From positions 1 through 62,448 of the forward strand of contig MHBF01000200.1 in assembly GCA_001803225.1 (NCBI GenBank): a stretch of 62,448 bases of DNA. Direction: 5' to 3'. Source of the DNA: Lentisphaerae bacterium GWF2_44_16 (lineage in GTDB: Bacteria > Verrucomicrobiota > Lentisphaeria > Victivallales > GWF2-45-14). Of the stretch, positions 40,712 to 48,781 are shown piece by piece (the stretch's first letter is position 1; each line of letters begins with the position of its first letter). The notes beneath the pieces were generated by a model. It saw nothing but the letters and a program-made list of their open reading frames with translations, was not told where the DNA came from and made no database searches. The translations under genes were made by a program, and so were the position numbers.

Positions 40712-41149
40712 TTAAGATTCCGTTTCGGCATTAATGTCGGAACGGAGTTTTTTTATACCTGAGAGTTTTTTCTTGCTGTTGAGCCGTCTTGTTTTTGATG
40801 ATTTTGTCGGCTTGGTTTTTATTCTTTTCGGCTTTTTTACGAGGGCTTTATTTATGAGTTCGCTAAGTTTTTCGTAAGCGTCTTTACGGTTCAGGTATTG
40901 CTCCCTGTGCCTTCTGGCGTCTATGAAAAGTTCGCCCTCTGAATTAATCCTGTTGGCGCATGCGATGAGAACGCGCTGTTTCTGCCTTTCGGAAAGGGAT
41001 TTGGAAGTCTTCACGTTAAAACAGAGCTTGACCGCTGTAGAAGTTTTATTGACATTCTGTCCGCCGGGGCCGGATGAACAGACGAAATCTTCCTTTATTT
41101 CAGAGCGGTCAATGTGTATTTCAGTCGCTGATTTCATTGATGTACTCAT
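40712..41149 (-). CDS. arfB: ArfB-type peptidyl-tRNA hydrolase (ribosome rescue)
   Basis: 145 residues from the ATG at 41149 (an upstream TTG and an internal ATG at 41137 are alternatives). Rescues stalled ribosomes by hydrolysing peptidyl-tRNA. The GGQ motif is in FVCSSGPGGQNVNKTSTAV; RRHREQYLNRKDAYEKL and a lysine/arginine-rich C-terminal tail (KKPKRIKTKPTKSSKTRR and beyond) that enters the mRNA channel complete the ArfB/YaeJ layout. Overlaps the end of the ROK gene by about 29 nt, so probably translationally coupled to it. Confidence 0.93.
   Translation of the reverse strand: MSTSMKSATEIHIDRSEIKEDFVCSSGPGGQNVNKTSTAVKLCFNVKTSKSLSERQKQRVLIACANRINSEGELFIDARRHREQYLNRKDAYEKLSELINKALVKKPKRIKTKPTKSSKTRRLNSKKKLSGIKKLRSDINAETES
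40719..40754 (+). terminator. Rho-independent terminator inside the arfB 3' end
   Basis: A 12-bp stem with two G-U pairs and a TTAA loop (40719-40746; arms TCCGTTTCGGCA and TGTCGGAACGGA) followed by G and seven T (40748-40754). It terminates the glycosidase-like operon but is made of sense codons of the convergent arfB gene (its last ten or so codons). Confidence 0.8.
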
Positions 41150-42311
41150 AATCTTCAAAAACTTTCCGTATTGTCAGAGATGCCGCGCCGAGGGCTGACG
41201 CTTCCTCCCACGCTTCCGATTTTTTAATCACAAGGTTTTTCATGAACACTGGAAAAACATATTCTTCCATTGTCTTTTTAATGACATTATAAAACTTTTC
41301 TCCCAGTTTCAGTATCTCCCCTGATATGAGGATTTCGTCCGGCATCAGGAAGTTGACCTGATTGGCAATTGCCGTTCCCAGGCATTTTGCGGCTTCATTT
41401 ACGATGCCCGTAACTTCCGCGTTTCCGTCAAGATACCTGCTTGTGACGTCGGAAAAGTCCAGAGATCTTTCTCCTGTTTTTTTTCTGACTTTCTTCAGAA
41501 TGGCATTAATGGAACTGAAAGTTTCAAGGCATCCTTTTCTCCCGCAGGCGCATTTATCGCCGTCAGGATGGTAGATAGTATGTCCGAATTCTCCGGCATG
41601 AGAATACCTCCCGAAAACGATATTTCCGTCAATCGCCGGGACGCAGCCGATACCGGAGCCGACATTGAAGAAGAGACAGTTTCCCTTTCTGCCGTTATCG
41701 TTGAACCATATCTCATTCATCGCGCCCGCTATTGTGATATCGGTTATTTCAGGGGCTATGGAATATCCGGATTTGAAGAAATCATATATGTTGAATTTTT
41801 CCAGGGCCGGGTAATTGACGACATTTTCAAGTATCTGTTCTTTCCCTGAAAATGTGCCGAACGCGGCCACTCCGATACCTGTAAGCCTTTTTCCCCTGCA
41901 CGAGGCCAGGAGCCTTTCCATTATGATTTTGAGAGCATCAGTAAATTCCTTTCCGCTCTTTTTCCCGCCGAAAAAAACCTGTTCCCTGACCAGTATTTTT
42001 CCCTTGAGATTTGCGGAGACGCCTGTTATGAAATCAGGGTCGAGCCCTATGCCTATGGCATTGGCCCATTCGGCGTTTAGTTTTACTATTTCGCGCGGCC
42101 TTCCTCCTGTCGAGTCTGCCATGCCTTCTGTTTTCAGAAGCCCTTTTGATATAAGGTCTCTCGTAATGCGCGTTACCGTTGTCCCGTCACAATTGAGCTT
42201 GGCGGCAAGTTCCACGCGCGAAATAAAATCATGTTTTCTCAGGATGTCCAATGCGGCAAGCGTGTTCCTGAATTTTATGTTTTTCAGTTTCAGCATTTCG
42301 TTCCCGGCCAT
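41121..42311 (-). CDS. ROK-family transcriptional repressor (NagC/XylR type)
   Basis: 396 residues. N-terminal winged helix (about 15-75: LDILRKHDFISRVELAAKLN and GTTVTRITRDLISKGLL), then a sugar-kinase-like ROK domain with FNVGSGIGCVPAIDGNIV, the GEFGHTIYHPDG segment, and the zinc site CACGRKGCLE. A sugar or sugar phosphate is the expected inducer. The residue that is catalytic Asp in ROK kinases sits in a degenerate context (EITDITIAGAMNE), consistent with a regulator, not a kinase. Divergent from the split transketolase, with promoter pairs and an inverted repeat between them. Confidence 0.9.
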   Translation of the reverse strand: MAGNEMLKLKNIKFRNTLAALDILRKHDFISRVELAAKLNCDGTTVTRITRDLISKGLLKTEGMADSTGGRPREIVKLNAEWANAIGIGLDPDFITGVSANLKGKILVREQVFFGGKKSGKEFTDALKIIMERLLASCRGKRLTGIGVAAFGTFSGKEQILENVVNYPALEKFNIYDFFKSGYSIAPEITDITIAGAMNEIWFNDNGRKGNCLFFNVGSGIGCVPAIDGNIVFGRYSHAGEFGHTIYHPDGDKCACGRKGCLETFSSINAILKKVRKKTGERSLDFSDVTSRYLDGNAEVTGIVNEAAKCLGTAIANQVNFLMPDEILISGEILKLGEKFYNVIKKTMEEYVFPVFMKNLVIKKSEAWEEASALGAASLTIRKVFEDYEYINEISD

Positions 42312-42322
42312 ATTTCACCCAT

Positions 42323-42371
42323 ATAATTATCACTTGACAACTAATTATAATAAAAATTTTAACTTTTTCAA
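42323..42371 (-). promoter_or_regulatory. ROK gene promoter with overlapping inverted repeat
   Basis: On the minus strand TTGAAA (42371-42366), 16-nt spacer, TATAAT (42349-42344). An inverted repeat ATAATTA (42323-42329) / TAATTAT (42342-42348) with 12 nt between covers the -10, a plausible self-repression site. Confidence 0.5.
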
Positions 42372-42381
42372 GGATATACTC

Positions 42382-42410
42382 TTGACTTTCGATGAGAAAT
42401 TTGATATTAT
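42382..42410 (+). promoter_or_regulatory. Transketolase operon promoter
   Basis: TTGACT (42382-42387), 17-nt spacer, TATTAT (42405-42410), about 45 nt before the chosen start. CACTTG at 42331-42336 and CAAGTG at 42424-42429 form an inverted repeat that brackets both divergent promoters and may be part of the repressor target. Confidence 0.55.
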
Positions 42411-42455
42411 ATAACTTTATAGACAAGTGTTATTAACTTAACGGAGTATATGCAG

Positions 42456-43268
42456 ATGAAAGAAGATGAACTCAGGGAACTTGCACGGAAAGTCCGTATT
42501 CATTGTCTGAAAATGGTACATCGCGGCAAGAGCGGCCACATAGGCAGCATGCTTTCGATGGCGGACATTTTATCAGTTCTCTATAAAAGAATTCTGAAAA
42601 TCGATCCAGGAAATCCTAAAATGCCGGAAAGGGACCGTCTGATACTCAGCAAAGGTCACGGCGGCGCTGCTCTTTACGCGACGTTGGCGGAATTGGATTT
42701 TTTCCCGAAGGAATGGCTTGAAACATATTATCTGGACAACGGCAAACTCAGCGGTCATATCTCACATCATATACCGGGTGTGGAGTTTTCGACGGGTTCT
42801 CTTGGACATGGAATGCCAGTGGCCACAGGGATGGCGCTTGCCGGAAAACAGGCCGCTAAAAAGCACCGGATATTCTGCCTGGTCAGCGACGGCGACTGCA
42901 ATGCCGGTTCGACATGGGAGGCTATAATGCTTGCCGGACAGCATGGTTTCGATAATCTTGTGATGATAGTCGATTACAACAGATTGCAGGCCCTCGGCAA
43001 ATCTCAGGATGTCATTAATCTTGAGCCTTTCGATAAAAAACTCGAACTTTTCGGCTGGGCTGTGAAAACTGTAAATGGGCATGACTGCGGTGATATTGAA
43101 AATGCCCTGAAAAACCTTCCTGTTGAGAAGGGCAAACCATCGGCGATTATCGCGCATACCGTCAAGGGGAAGGGCGTAAGTTTCATGGAAAACGATTACA
43201 AATGGCATTACGGCGGACTTACGGATGAACTGCTTCAAAAGGCTTTAAACGAATTGAAGGGGGCATAA
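42456..43268 (+). CDS. Transketolase, N-terminal (TPP-binding) subunit
   Basis: 270 residues. Start at the second ATG (42456) because GGAG is 9 nt away; the first ATG (42450) is only 3 nt from it. The thiamine-diphosphate half of a split transketolase: HRGKSGHIGSMLSMADIL, LSKGHGGAALYATL, STGSLGHGMPVATGMA and the TPP/Mg motif SDGDCNAGSTWEAIMLAG ending DYNRLQ. Pairs with the next gene, 2 nt away. Split transketolases serve the pentose-phosphate route or special sugars such as apulose 4-phosphate; the ROK repressor next to it favours an inducible sugar pathway. Confidence 0.92.
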   Translation: MKEDELRELARKVRIHCLKMVHRGKSGHIGSMLSMADILSVLYKRILKIDPGNPKMPERDRLILSKGHGGAALYATLAELDFFPKEWLETYYLDNGKLSGHISHHIPGVEFSTGSLGHGMPVATGMALAGKQAAKKHRIFCLVSDGDCNAGSTWEAIMLAGQHGFDNLVMIVDYNRLQALGKSQDVINLEPFDKKLELFGWAVKTVNGHDCGDIENALKNLPVEKGKPSAIIAHTVKGKGVSFMENDYKWHYGGLTDELLQKALNELKGA

Positions 43269-43270
43269 AC

Positions 43271-44188
43271 ATGAGAACAGCATTCAATGACGAACTGCTC
43301 AGTATAGCTAAAGAAAAGAGTAATATTTTCATGATACTCGCGGATATCGGTTATGGCGAAATAGAAGCTTTCGCGAACTCTTTTCCGGACAGGTTTATAA
43401 ACTGCGGAGTGGCGGAGCAGAACATGACCGGCGTCGCCTGCGGCGTGGCCATGGAGGGAAATATCGCTATAACATATTCCATCGCCAACTTTCCGACACT
43501 GCGTTGTCTGGAACAGATACGCAATGACGTATGTTATCACAATGCCAATGTCAAAATAGTGATTATAGGCGGCGGCATGGCGTATGGTCCGCTCGGTATA
43601 TCCCATCACTCCACGGAAGACCTTGCGATAATGAGGGCCTTGCCGAATTTAGTTGTGCTCGCTCCATGCGACATTCCGGAAGCGCGGGCCGCCGTTCATG
43701 CCATGATAGCCCACAAAGGCCCCGTCTATTACAGATGCGGTTATAAGAAGGAAAAAAACATACACGAGGGAAAAATAAATTTCGAAATAGGTAAATCCAT
43801 AACTGTAAAAGACGGTACTGACGCTGCCATAATATTCTGCGGCACTGTCGGCTATAACGCCAAGCTCGCCGCTGAAAAACTCGCTGAAGAAAATATCAGC
43901 GTCCGTCTCGTCAGTATGCATACCGTAAAACCCATAGACAAAGAAGCCATCATAAAAGCGGCAAAAGAAACGGGCGCGATTGTCACGCTGGAAGAACATA
44001 ACATAATGGGCGGTCTCGGCAGCGCCGTCGGCGAAGTCCTGATGGATGCCGGAATTTCGGGAGTGAAATGCAAAAGGATAGCGCTTCCCGATATCAATGT
44101 TTCGCTGATAGGTTCTCAGGAATGGCTCAGGGACAAATACGGCATGGGCGAGGATGACATTGTTAAGGCAGTGAAAGCTATTATCTGA
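43271..44188 (+). CDS. Transketolase, C-terminal (pyrimidine-binding) subunit
   Basis: 305 residues. Pyrimidine-binding domain with [23 protein letters not shown] (the catalytic Glu in AEQ is split over this stretch) and [17 protein letters not shown], then the C-terminal transketolase domain with [16 protein letters not shown] and [18 protein letters not shown]. Full length for a split-type subunit. AAGGGGG lies 7 nt before the ATG. Functions as a heterotetramer with the upstream gene product. Confidence 0.92.
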   Translation: MRTAFNDELLSIAKEKSNIFMILADIGYGEIEAFANSFPDRFINCGVAEQNMTGVACGVAMEGNIAITYSIANFPTLRCLEQIRNDVCYHNANVKIVIIGGGMAYGPLGISHHSTEDLAIMRALPNLVVLAPCDIPEARAAVHAMIAHKGPVYYRCGYKKEKNIHEGKINFEIGKSITVKDGTDAAIIFCGTVGYNAKLAAEKLAEENISVRLVSMHTVKPIDKEAIIKAAKETGAIVTLEEHNIMGGLGSAVGEVLMDAGISGVKCKRIALPDINVSLIGSQEWLRDKYGMGEDDIVKAVKAII

Positions 44189-44198
44189 AAGAAAAATT

Positions 44199-44360
44199 AT
44201 GAACCTCTATGGCAAAATCATAAATACGGGTTTCATCTGCGGCCATATCGTGTGGCCTGAGCCGCAGTCTGTTTACAGTATTTCAAAAGCAGGTGTCATA
44301 CATTTGACAAAGTGCATGGCCGCCGAACTGATACTTGACAGCGGTTATACAATCATGTAA
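44199..44360 (+). pseudogene. Internally deleted short-chain dehydrogenase remnant
   Basis: 53-codon frame. It starts [19 protein letters not shown], then [20 protein letters not shown] carrying the YxxxK catalytic pair of short-chain dehydrogenases, and jumps directly to an SDR-like C-terminal LDSGYTIM. The Rossmann nucleotide-binding half and about 60 residues after the active site are missing. It lies between the transketolase and an intact SDR, suggesting a decayed paralogue from the same pathway. The weak AAAGAA upstream gives little support for translation. Confidence 0.7.
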
Positions 44361-44377
44361 AAAGTAGGGCTTGTTTT

Positions 44378-45172
44378 ATGGAAGGGAAATTGCGAAATAA
44401 AATTGTTCTTATAAGTGGCGGAGCTTCGGGAATAGGGAAGGCGGCGGCCCTTAAATTTGCCTCTGAAGGCGCTTCCGTGATAATTGCCGATATCAATGAA
44501 GAAGAAGCTAAGAGTACTCTGAAACTGCTTCAGGAAAAAAGCCCTCAAAACTCTTTTGTCAGATGCGACGTTTCCAATGCCGATGATGTCAAACAGGTTT
44601 TTGCTCACATAGAAAAACAATATGGAAAGCTTGATGTCATCTACAACAACGCTTCCGTATACCTTTCCGGCAGAGATGCCAGGATTACTGATATTGATGA
44701 GGAAATATGGGATAAAGTCATAAGCATAAATCTCAGAAGCGTTTTTCTGTTCTGCAAATACGGGATACCGCTTCTAATCAGAAACAATGGCGGTTCCGTA
44801 ATCAATACTGCTTCAAGCGCGGGGATAATCGGGATACCCGACTGCGATGCCTACACCGCTTCAAAAGGCGGCACTGTCCAGCTTACTAAATCAATGGCCG
44901 CCGAATACGGGCAGTACAACGTCCGTGTCAACTGTATCGCCCCAGCCGCCATCATGACGGATATGATGAGGAAAAGTAATCCTGAAAACAGTTCATTCGA
45001 TGAGGAGAATTTTCTGAAACTCAGAACGCCGCTGAGACGTTACGGTACACCTGAAGAGATTGCGAATATAGCGTGTTTTCTTGCGTCAGACGCATCAAGT
45101 TACCTGAACGGTGTGGTAATAGCAGCTGACGGTGGCATAACCATTAATGGCGATCTTTCAAAAGTCAAATAA
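44378..45172 (+). CDS. Short-chain dehydrogenase/reductase
   Basis: 264 residues, classical SDR. NAD(P)-binding LISGGASGIGKAAALKFA (TGxxxGxG variant), Asp at the end of strand 2 (VIIADINEE), pointing to NAD over NADP, the NNAS motif (YNNASVYL), catalytic Ser in INTASSAG, YTASKGG (Tyr and Lys), and the C-terminal RRYGTPEEIANIACFLASDAS and GVVIAADGG. The substrate is probably a sugar or polyol, from its position downstream of the ROK-controlled transketolase genes and a decayed SDR. Confidence 0.93.
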   Translation: MEGKLRNKIVLISGGASGIGKAAALKFASEGASVIIADINEEEAKSTLKLLQEKSPQNSFVRCDVSNADDVKQVFAHIEKQYGKLDVIYNNASVYLSGRDARITDIDEEIWDKVISINLRSVFLFCKYGIPLLIRNNGGSVINTASSAGIIGIPDCDAYTASKGGTVQLTKSMAAEYGQYNVRVNCIAPAAIMTDMMRKSNPENSSFDEENFLKLRTPLRRYGTPEEIANIACFLASDASSYLNGVVIAADGGITINGDLSKVK

Positions 45173-45307
45173 CGGGAAAACTTCTCCTTGATTTTCCTTT
45201 CATAAAAAAGAAACGGATTTTGTTTCAATTCATGTTGATTTTAAGATGGCAGAGGATAGAATTAGCAGAGTTTCAATATAAATTGCTGTCAATGACGTGG
45301 AGAGGTT

Positions 45308-46300
45308 ATGAAGTCAATGCTTAAGAATTTTTTCATGCCTGTGGCATTTTTTGCGTTCCTGTATATGGCGGAAGGAGAGAACGGCAACACGGTGTCGCGG
45401 AAAGAGCCCGTAGTGGCGTGTCTGGGGCGTATAGTGCCGGGGGAGAAAGTGATGTACCCGGCTTCGCCGGACCCGGTTTCACGCGTTGTCAAGGAACTGA
45501 GGGTCAAGCGCGGTGATATGGTCAAAAAAGACCAGATGCTGGCGACGACATATTCCATAGGCCCTGCCTCGGCATCATTGAAAAAGGCCAAGGCCCTTGT
45601 GGCACTGGCGGAAACAAAGCTCAATATACTCAAAGCAGGTGAACCTTATGCCGCCATACTGAACCAGGAAGCAGAAACGCAATGCAGCGAGACGGCGCTT
45701 AAAATCGCCAGGGCCAATCTGGAATTCGAGACAAAAGAGGACTCTTCAAGAAAAGAAATCCATTATGCCAAAGCGAACGTCAATGAGACTTCTGAGAATT
45801 TTCAACATGCCAGAGAGCTCCTGGAAAAAATGAAAGTTCCCCGGCCTCTCGATCTCTTCGCGGCTGAAAAAGAACTTGACGCGGCGATCGCTGAACGTTC
45901 CATAGCTGAAGCCAATCTGGAACTGAGTTTTATCAGGGCCCCGATTGATGGCAAAGTCATTGAAATTTTTACTTACCCCGGAGAACCGATAGGCGAGAAC
46001 GGACTGCTGGCGCTTGCCGATGTTTCAAATATGGCGGTTGAAGCCCAGGTTTATATAAGCGACATCAAAAAAATCAAAATCGGCGCCAACGCCGTTATCA
46101 GCGGCGACGGACTTTCAGGCAAATCTACAGGTAAAGTAGTTGAAATCACGGAGATGGTTGATTTCAATTCAGTTTTTTCACCGGATCCGGCATCCTTCGC
46201 CGACAGGAGAATTGTAAAGGTCAGAATCAAACTTGACAGTAATGATCCGGCATCGAAAGTTGTAAACAGTCAGGTTACCGTGGAAATTTACGGCGAGTAA
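45308..46300 (+). CDS. DevB-type HlyD-family adaptor of an ABC exporter
   Basis: 330 residues. N-terminal signal/anchor (LKNFFMPVAFFAFLYMAEG). HlyD barrel-sandwich: VACLGRIVPGEKVMYPASP, VKELRVKRGDMVKKDQMLA, then a helical hairpin (about 95-205) and SFIRAPIDGKVIEIFTYPGE with the lipoyl-like return strand. Likeness to DevB/HetC-type adaptors fits the following permease and ATPase genes; such systems export glycolipids or other lipidic cargo across two membranes via a TolC-like channel. GGAG 6 nt before the ATG. Spacing to the next gene is 5 nt. Confidence 0.87.
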   Translation: MKSMLKNFFMPVAFFAFLYMAEGENGNTVSRKEPVVACLGRIVPGEKVMYPASPDPVSRVVKELRVKRGDMVKKDQMLATTYSIGPASASLKKAKALVALAETKLNILKAGEPYAAILNQEAETQCSETALKIARANLEFETKEDSSRKEIHYAKANVNETSENFQHARELLEKMKVPRPLDLFAAEKELDAAIAERSIAEANLELSFIRAPIDGKVIEIFTYPGEPIGENGLLALADVSNMAVEAQVYISDIKKIKIGANAVISGDGLSGKSTGKVVEITEMVDFNSVFSPDPASFADRRIVKVRIKLDSNDPASKVVNSQVTVEIYGE

Positions 46301-46305
46301 AAGCA

Positions 46306-47481
46306 ATGCGCATAGCTGAAATATTTTTTCCTCTTGGAATACCTTTCTCATGGTTGCAGCTCACCAGCTCCAAGGTGCGTTTCCTGACGGCTTCCTCGGG
46401 TGTTGCGTTTTCCACTATCCTCATGCTTCTGCAGCTTGGCTTTTATGACGGCATTCTTGATCAGGTCATTCATCCGATTAAAGCGATGAACGGTGAAATC
46501 ATTATGGTCAGCAAACAGTTTGAACAGCTCGCGGCGAGCGGCTCCTTTTCCAAACGCAGAGCTGTCCAGGCAAAATCCCTGAAGGAGGTCGAAGACGTCT
46601 TTCCCCTCTATACAACTCTCTGTTTCATACAGGACCCTGTAAGCAATGAAAACAAGGAAATATTCGTTTTCGCGTTTGACCCGGCGGATGATGTTTTCAC
46701 GGACCCCGGGATACGGCTGAACAGGAAGATGCTTCAGAATGAGGAATACGTTCTTTTCGATGAGTATTCAGAGAAAATTTACGGTCCGGTCCTTGAGATT
46801 TTCAGAAAAGACGGAAAGGTCGGGACTGAGCTTGAAAACACACATCTTATAATCAAGGGCCTTTTCAGGATGGGCAGTACTCTCGCGGCAAAAGGACATA
46901 TCGCCATGAGCGACCTTTTCTTTCTCAGAATTTTCAAAAATAGGGCCCCCAACATGGTCAATATCGCTGTCATAAAATTAAAGCCCGGGGCCAATCCCGA
47001 TGCCGTCGCCGCCGAACTTCAGAGTCTTTTCCCGCAGGACATCAGGGTTTTCACAAAGGATGCTTTCTGCAAGAGGGAGCAGTGCTACTGGAGGGACAGG
47101 ACGCCGATAGGTTTTGTCGTCAGCGCGGGGATGATAGTTGCTATGGTGGTAGGGGCGCTGGTGGTGTATCAGATCTTATTCACGGATGTGAGCAGTCATC
47201 TTCCTGAATATGCGACTTTGAAAGCTATAGGCATCAGGGATTCTTTCTTTTTCAAAACTATAATTGAAGAGTCCCTGATACTGATGGTTTTCGGTATCGT
47301 GCCTGGCATTCTGGCATCCATGCTCATGTACCATTTCGCGCGGGAAATAACCAATATGCCCATTTATATGAGCTGGAGTAAAATTGCCGTTGTGAGCGCT
47401 CTGATATTTGCAACCTGTATGCTGGCGGGCCTTTGTTCGACAAAGGAGCTTCGTTCGGCAGATCCCGCGGAGATATTCTGA
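46306..47481 (+). CDS. DevC-type ABC exporter permease
   Basis: 391 residues. An N-terminal transmembrane helix (LQLTSSKVRFLTASSGVAFSTILM region, about 18-42), a large periplasmic MacB-like domain (about 45-250, with FAFDPADDVFTDPG and YGPVLEIF), and three C-terminal helices (about 265-290, 315-340, 355-380) with the permease signature VYQILFTDVSSHLPEYATLKAIG (split at the Ser-Ser). Ends ADPAEIF, the typical DevC/FtsX-type tail. Together with DevB and the ATPase it makes a type I heterometric exporter. Confidence 0.88.
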   Translation: MRIAEIFFPLGIPFSWLQLTSSKVRFLTASSGVAFSTILMLLQLGFYDGILDQVIHPIKAMNGEIIMVSKQFEQLAASGSFSKRRAVQAKSLKEVEDVFPLYTTLCFIQDPVSNENKEIFVFAFDPADDVFTDPGIRLNRKMLQNEEYVLFDEYSEKIYGPVLEIFRKDGKVGTELENTHLIIKGLFRMGSTLAAKGHIAMSDLFFLRIFKNRAPNMVNIAVIKLKPGANPDAVAAELQSLFPQDIRVFTKDAFCKREQCYWRDRTPIGFVVSAGMIVAMVVGALVVYQILFTDVSSHLPEYATLKAIGIRDSFFFKTIIEESLILMVFGIVPGILASMLMYHFAREITNMPIYMSWSKIAVVSALIFATCMLAGLCSTKELRSADPAEIF

Positions 47482-47482
47482 T

Positions 47483-48778
47483 ATGGACATAAAACCATTA
47501 GTTTCGGTAAAAAATCTCAGGCATTCCTTCGGGGAAGGAACTCTTAAAAAAGAGGTTCTGCACAGTCTTTCCGTCGATTTCATGCCCGGCGAAATAGCTA
47601 TAATCACCGGACCTTCAGGCTCAGGCAAAACAACTTTTCTGACACTTGCCGGGGCGTTGCGGGGCATTCAGGAGGGAAGTGTAATAATTGACGGCTTGGA
47701 ACTGCGCGGCGGAAAAAATTCGGACATGATAGATGCCCGGCGGAAGATGGGTTTTATTTTTCAGTCTCACAATCTGGTGGCTTCGCTGACTGCATGGCAG
47801 AATGTGGCGCTTTCCCTTTCTTTCATTAAAGGCGAAACCGCGAGAAGCGCCAAAGCCAAAGCCGTTGAGATGCTTGATAAAGTAGGGCTTGGAAAACACG
47901 CGGACAAAAAAGCCCATCAGCTTTCCGGCGGACAGAAACAGCGTGTGGCCATAGCCCGGGCCCTTGTCAGGAAGCCGTCGATAATAATGGCTGACGAGCC
48001 GACGGCATCCCTCGACCGGCAGAGCGGCAGGGAAGTCGTTGATCTGCTAAAACGCCTTGCCAGGGATATGGGCTGCGCCATCCTGCTGGTAACTCATGAC
48101 AACCGTATTCTCGACATTGCCGATCGCATCATCAAAATAGAAGACGGGATTATTGAAGAAACTTTTGTGAGCATGGAAAAAATAGTCGTCTCCATTGTGG
48201 AACTTGCCGCTCTCATACCTCAGTATGTTTCCTTTGCGGACGGCAAAAATGAAAAGGAAAGCGGAAGAAAAAAACTTTCGGAAAAATTCGCGCAAATGTC
48301 CGACGAACTGAACCGCAGGATTGCCGATATTATACAAAGAAACATGCCGGAAACTTTCGCTTTGCAGGCTGCTACGCTCCAGAAGCTTCTCAACAGGCTT
48401 GTTTCAGTGGAGGCGCATGTGGAAAATTTTCTGCGTATAGTTTCTTCAGAAGACAAGCTGGCCCAGGCACGGTTTGGCGATAATTTCATCCAGTCCCTTG
48501 AATTCCTGCTCATCACAATGAATGAAAGCATGGAAACAAAAGCTTCAAATGAAATTGAAATGCTTTTGTCCATGACCACGGCTAAAAGCGATACCGTCAA
48601 AAAGATCAGAGACGACCATTTTGAAAAACAGCAGGACATGAGCGAGGAAACAAAAATATTTCTTTTCGATTTTTCCAACGCATACGTTCATATAGTATAT
48701 TCCATACATCTTTTTGCGGAGAGTCTGAAGGAATGGGCAGAGCTTTCCGCCAGGGTTAAGAGCGGTCCTTCAATATAA
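47483..48778 (+). CDS. DevA-type ABC ATPase with an unusual helical C-terminal extension
   Basis: 431 residues from the ATG at 47483, directly after the DevC stop; a longer frame that opens inside devC is ignored. ABC domain 1-225: Walker A GPSGSGKTT, Q-loop FIFQSHNLV, signature LSGGQKQRVAIARAL, Walker B IIMADEPTASLD, and H-loop LLVTHD. The usual DevA stops near 225-235. Here about 200 residues of mostly helical sequence follow (LSEKFAQMSDELNRRIADII, FIQSLEFLLITMNESME, FLFDFSNAYVHIVYSIHLFAE), looking like a PhoU-like or four-helix bundle. It may bind a partner or regulate the transporter. Confidence 0.87.
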   Translation: MDIKPLVSVKNLRHSFGEGTLKKEVLHSLSVDFMPGEIAIITGPSGSGKTTFLTLAGALRGIQEGSVIIDGLELRGGKNSDMIDARRKMGFIFQSHNLVASLTAWQNVALSLSFIKGETARSAKAKAVEMLDKVGLGKHADKKAHQLSGGQKQRVAIARALVRKPSIIMADEPTASLDRQSGREVVDLLKRLARDMGCAILLVTHDNRILDIADRIIKIEDGIIEETFVSMEKIVVSIVELAALIPQYVSFADGKNEKESGRKKLSEKFAQMSDELNRRIADIIQRNMPETFALQAATLQKLLNRLVSVEAHVENFLRIVSSEDKLAQARFGDNFIQSLEFLLITMNESMETKASNEIEMLLSMTTAKSDTVKKIRDDHFEKQQDMSEETKIFLFDFSNAYVHIVYSIHLFAESLKEWAELSARVKSGPSI

Positions 48779-48781
48779 GCA

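Noticed and set aside
47408..47482. Upstream in-frame extension of the DevA-type ATPase
   Set aside because: It lies inside the devC coding sequence, and the family N-terminus begins at the ATG at 47483.
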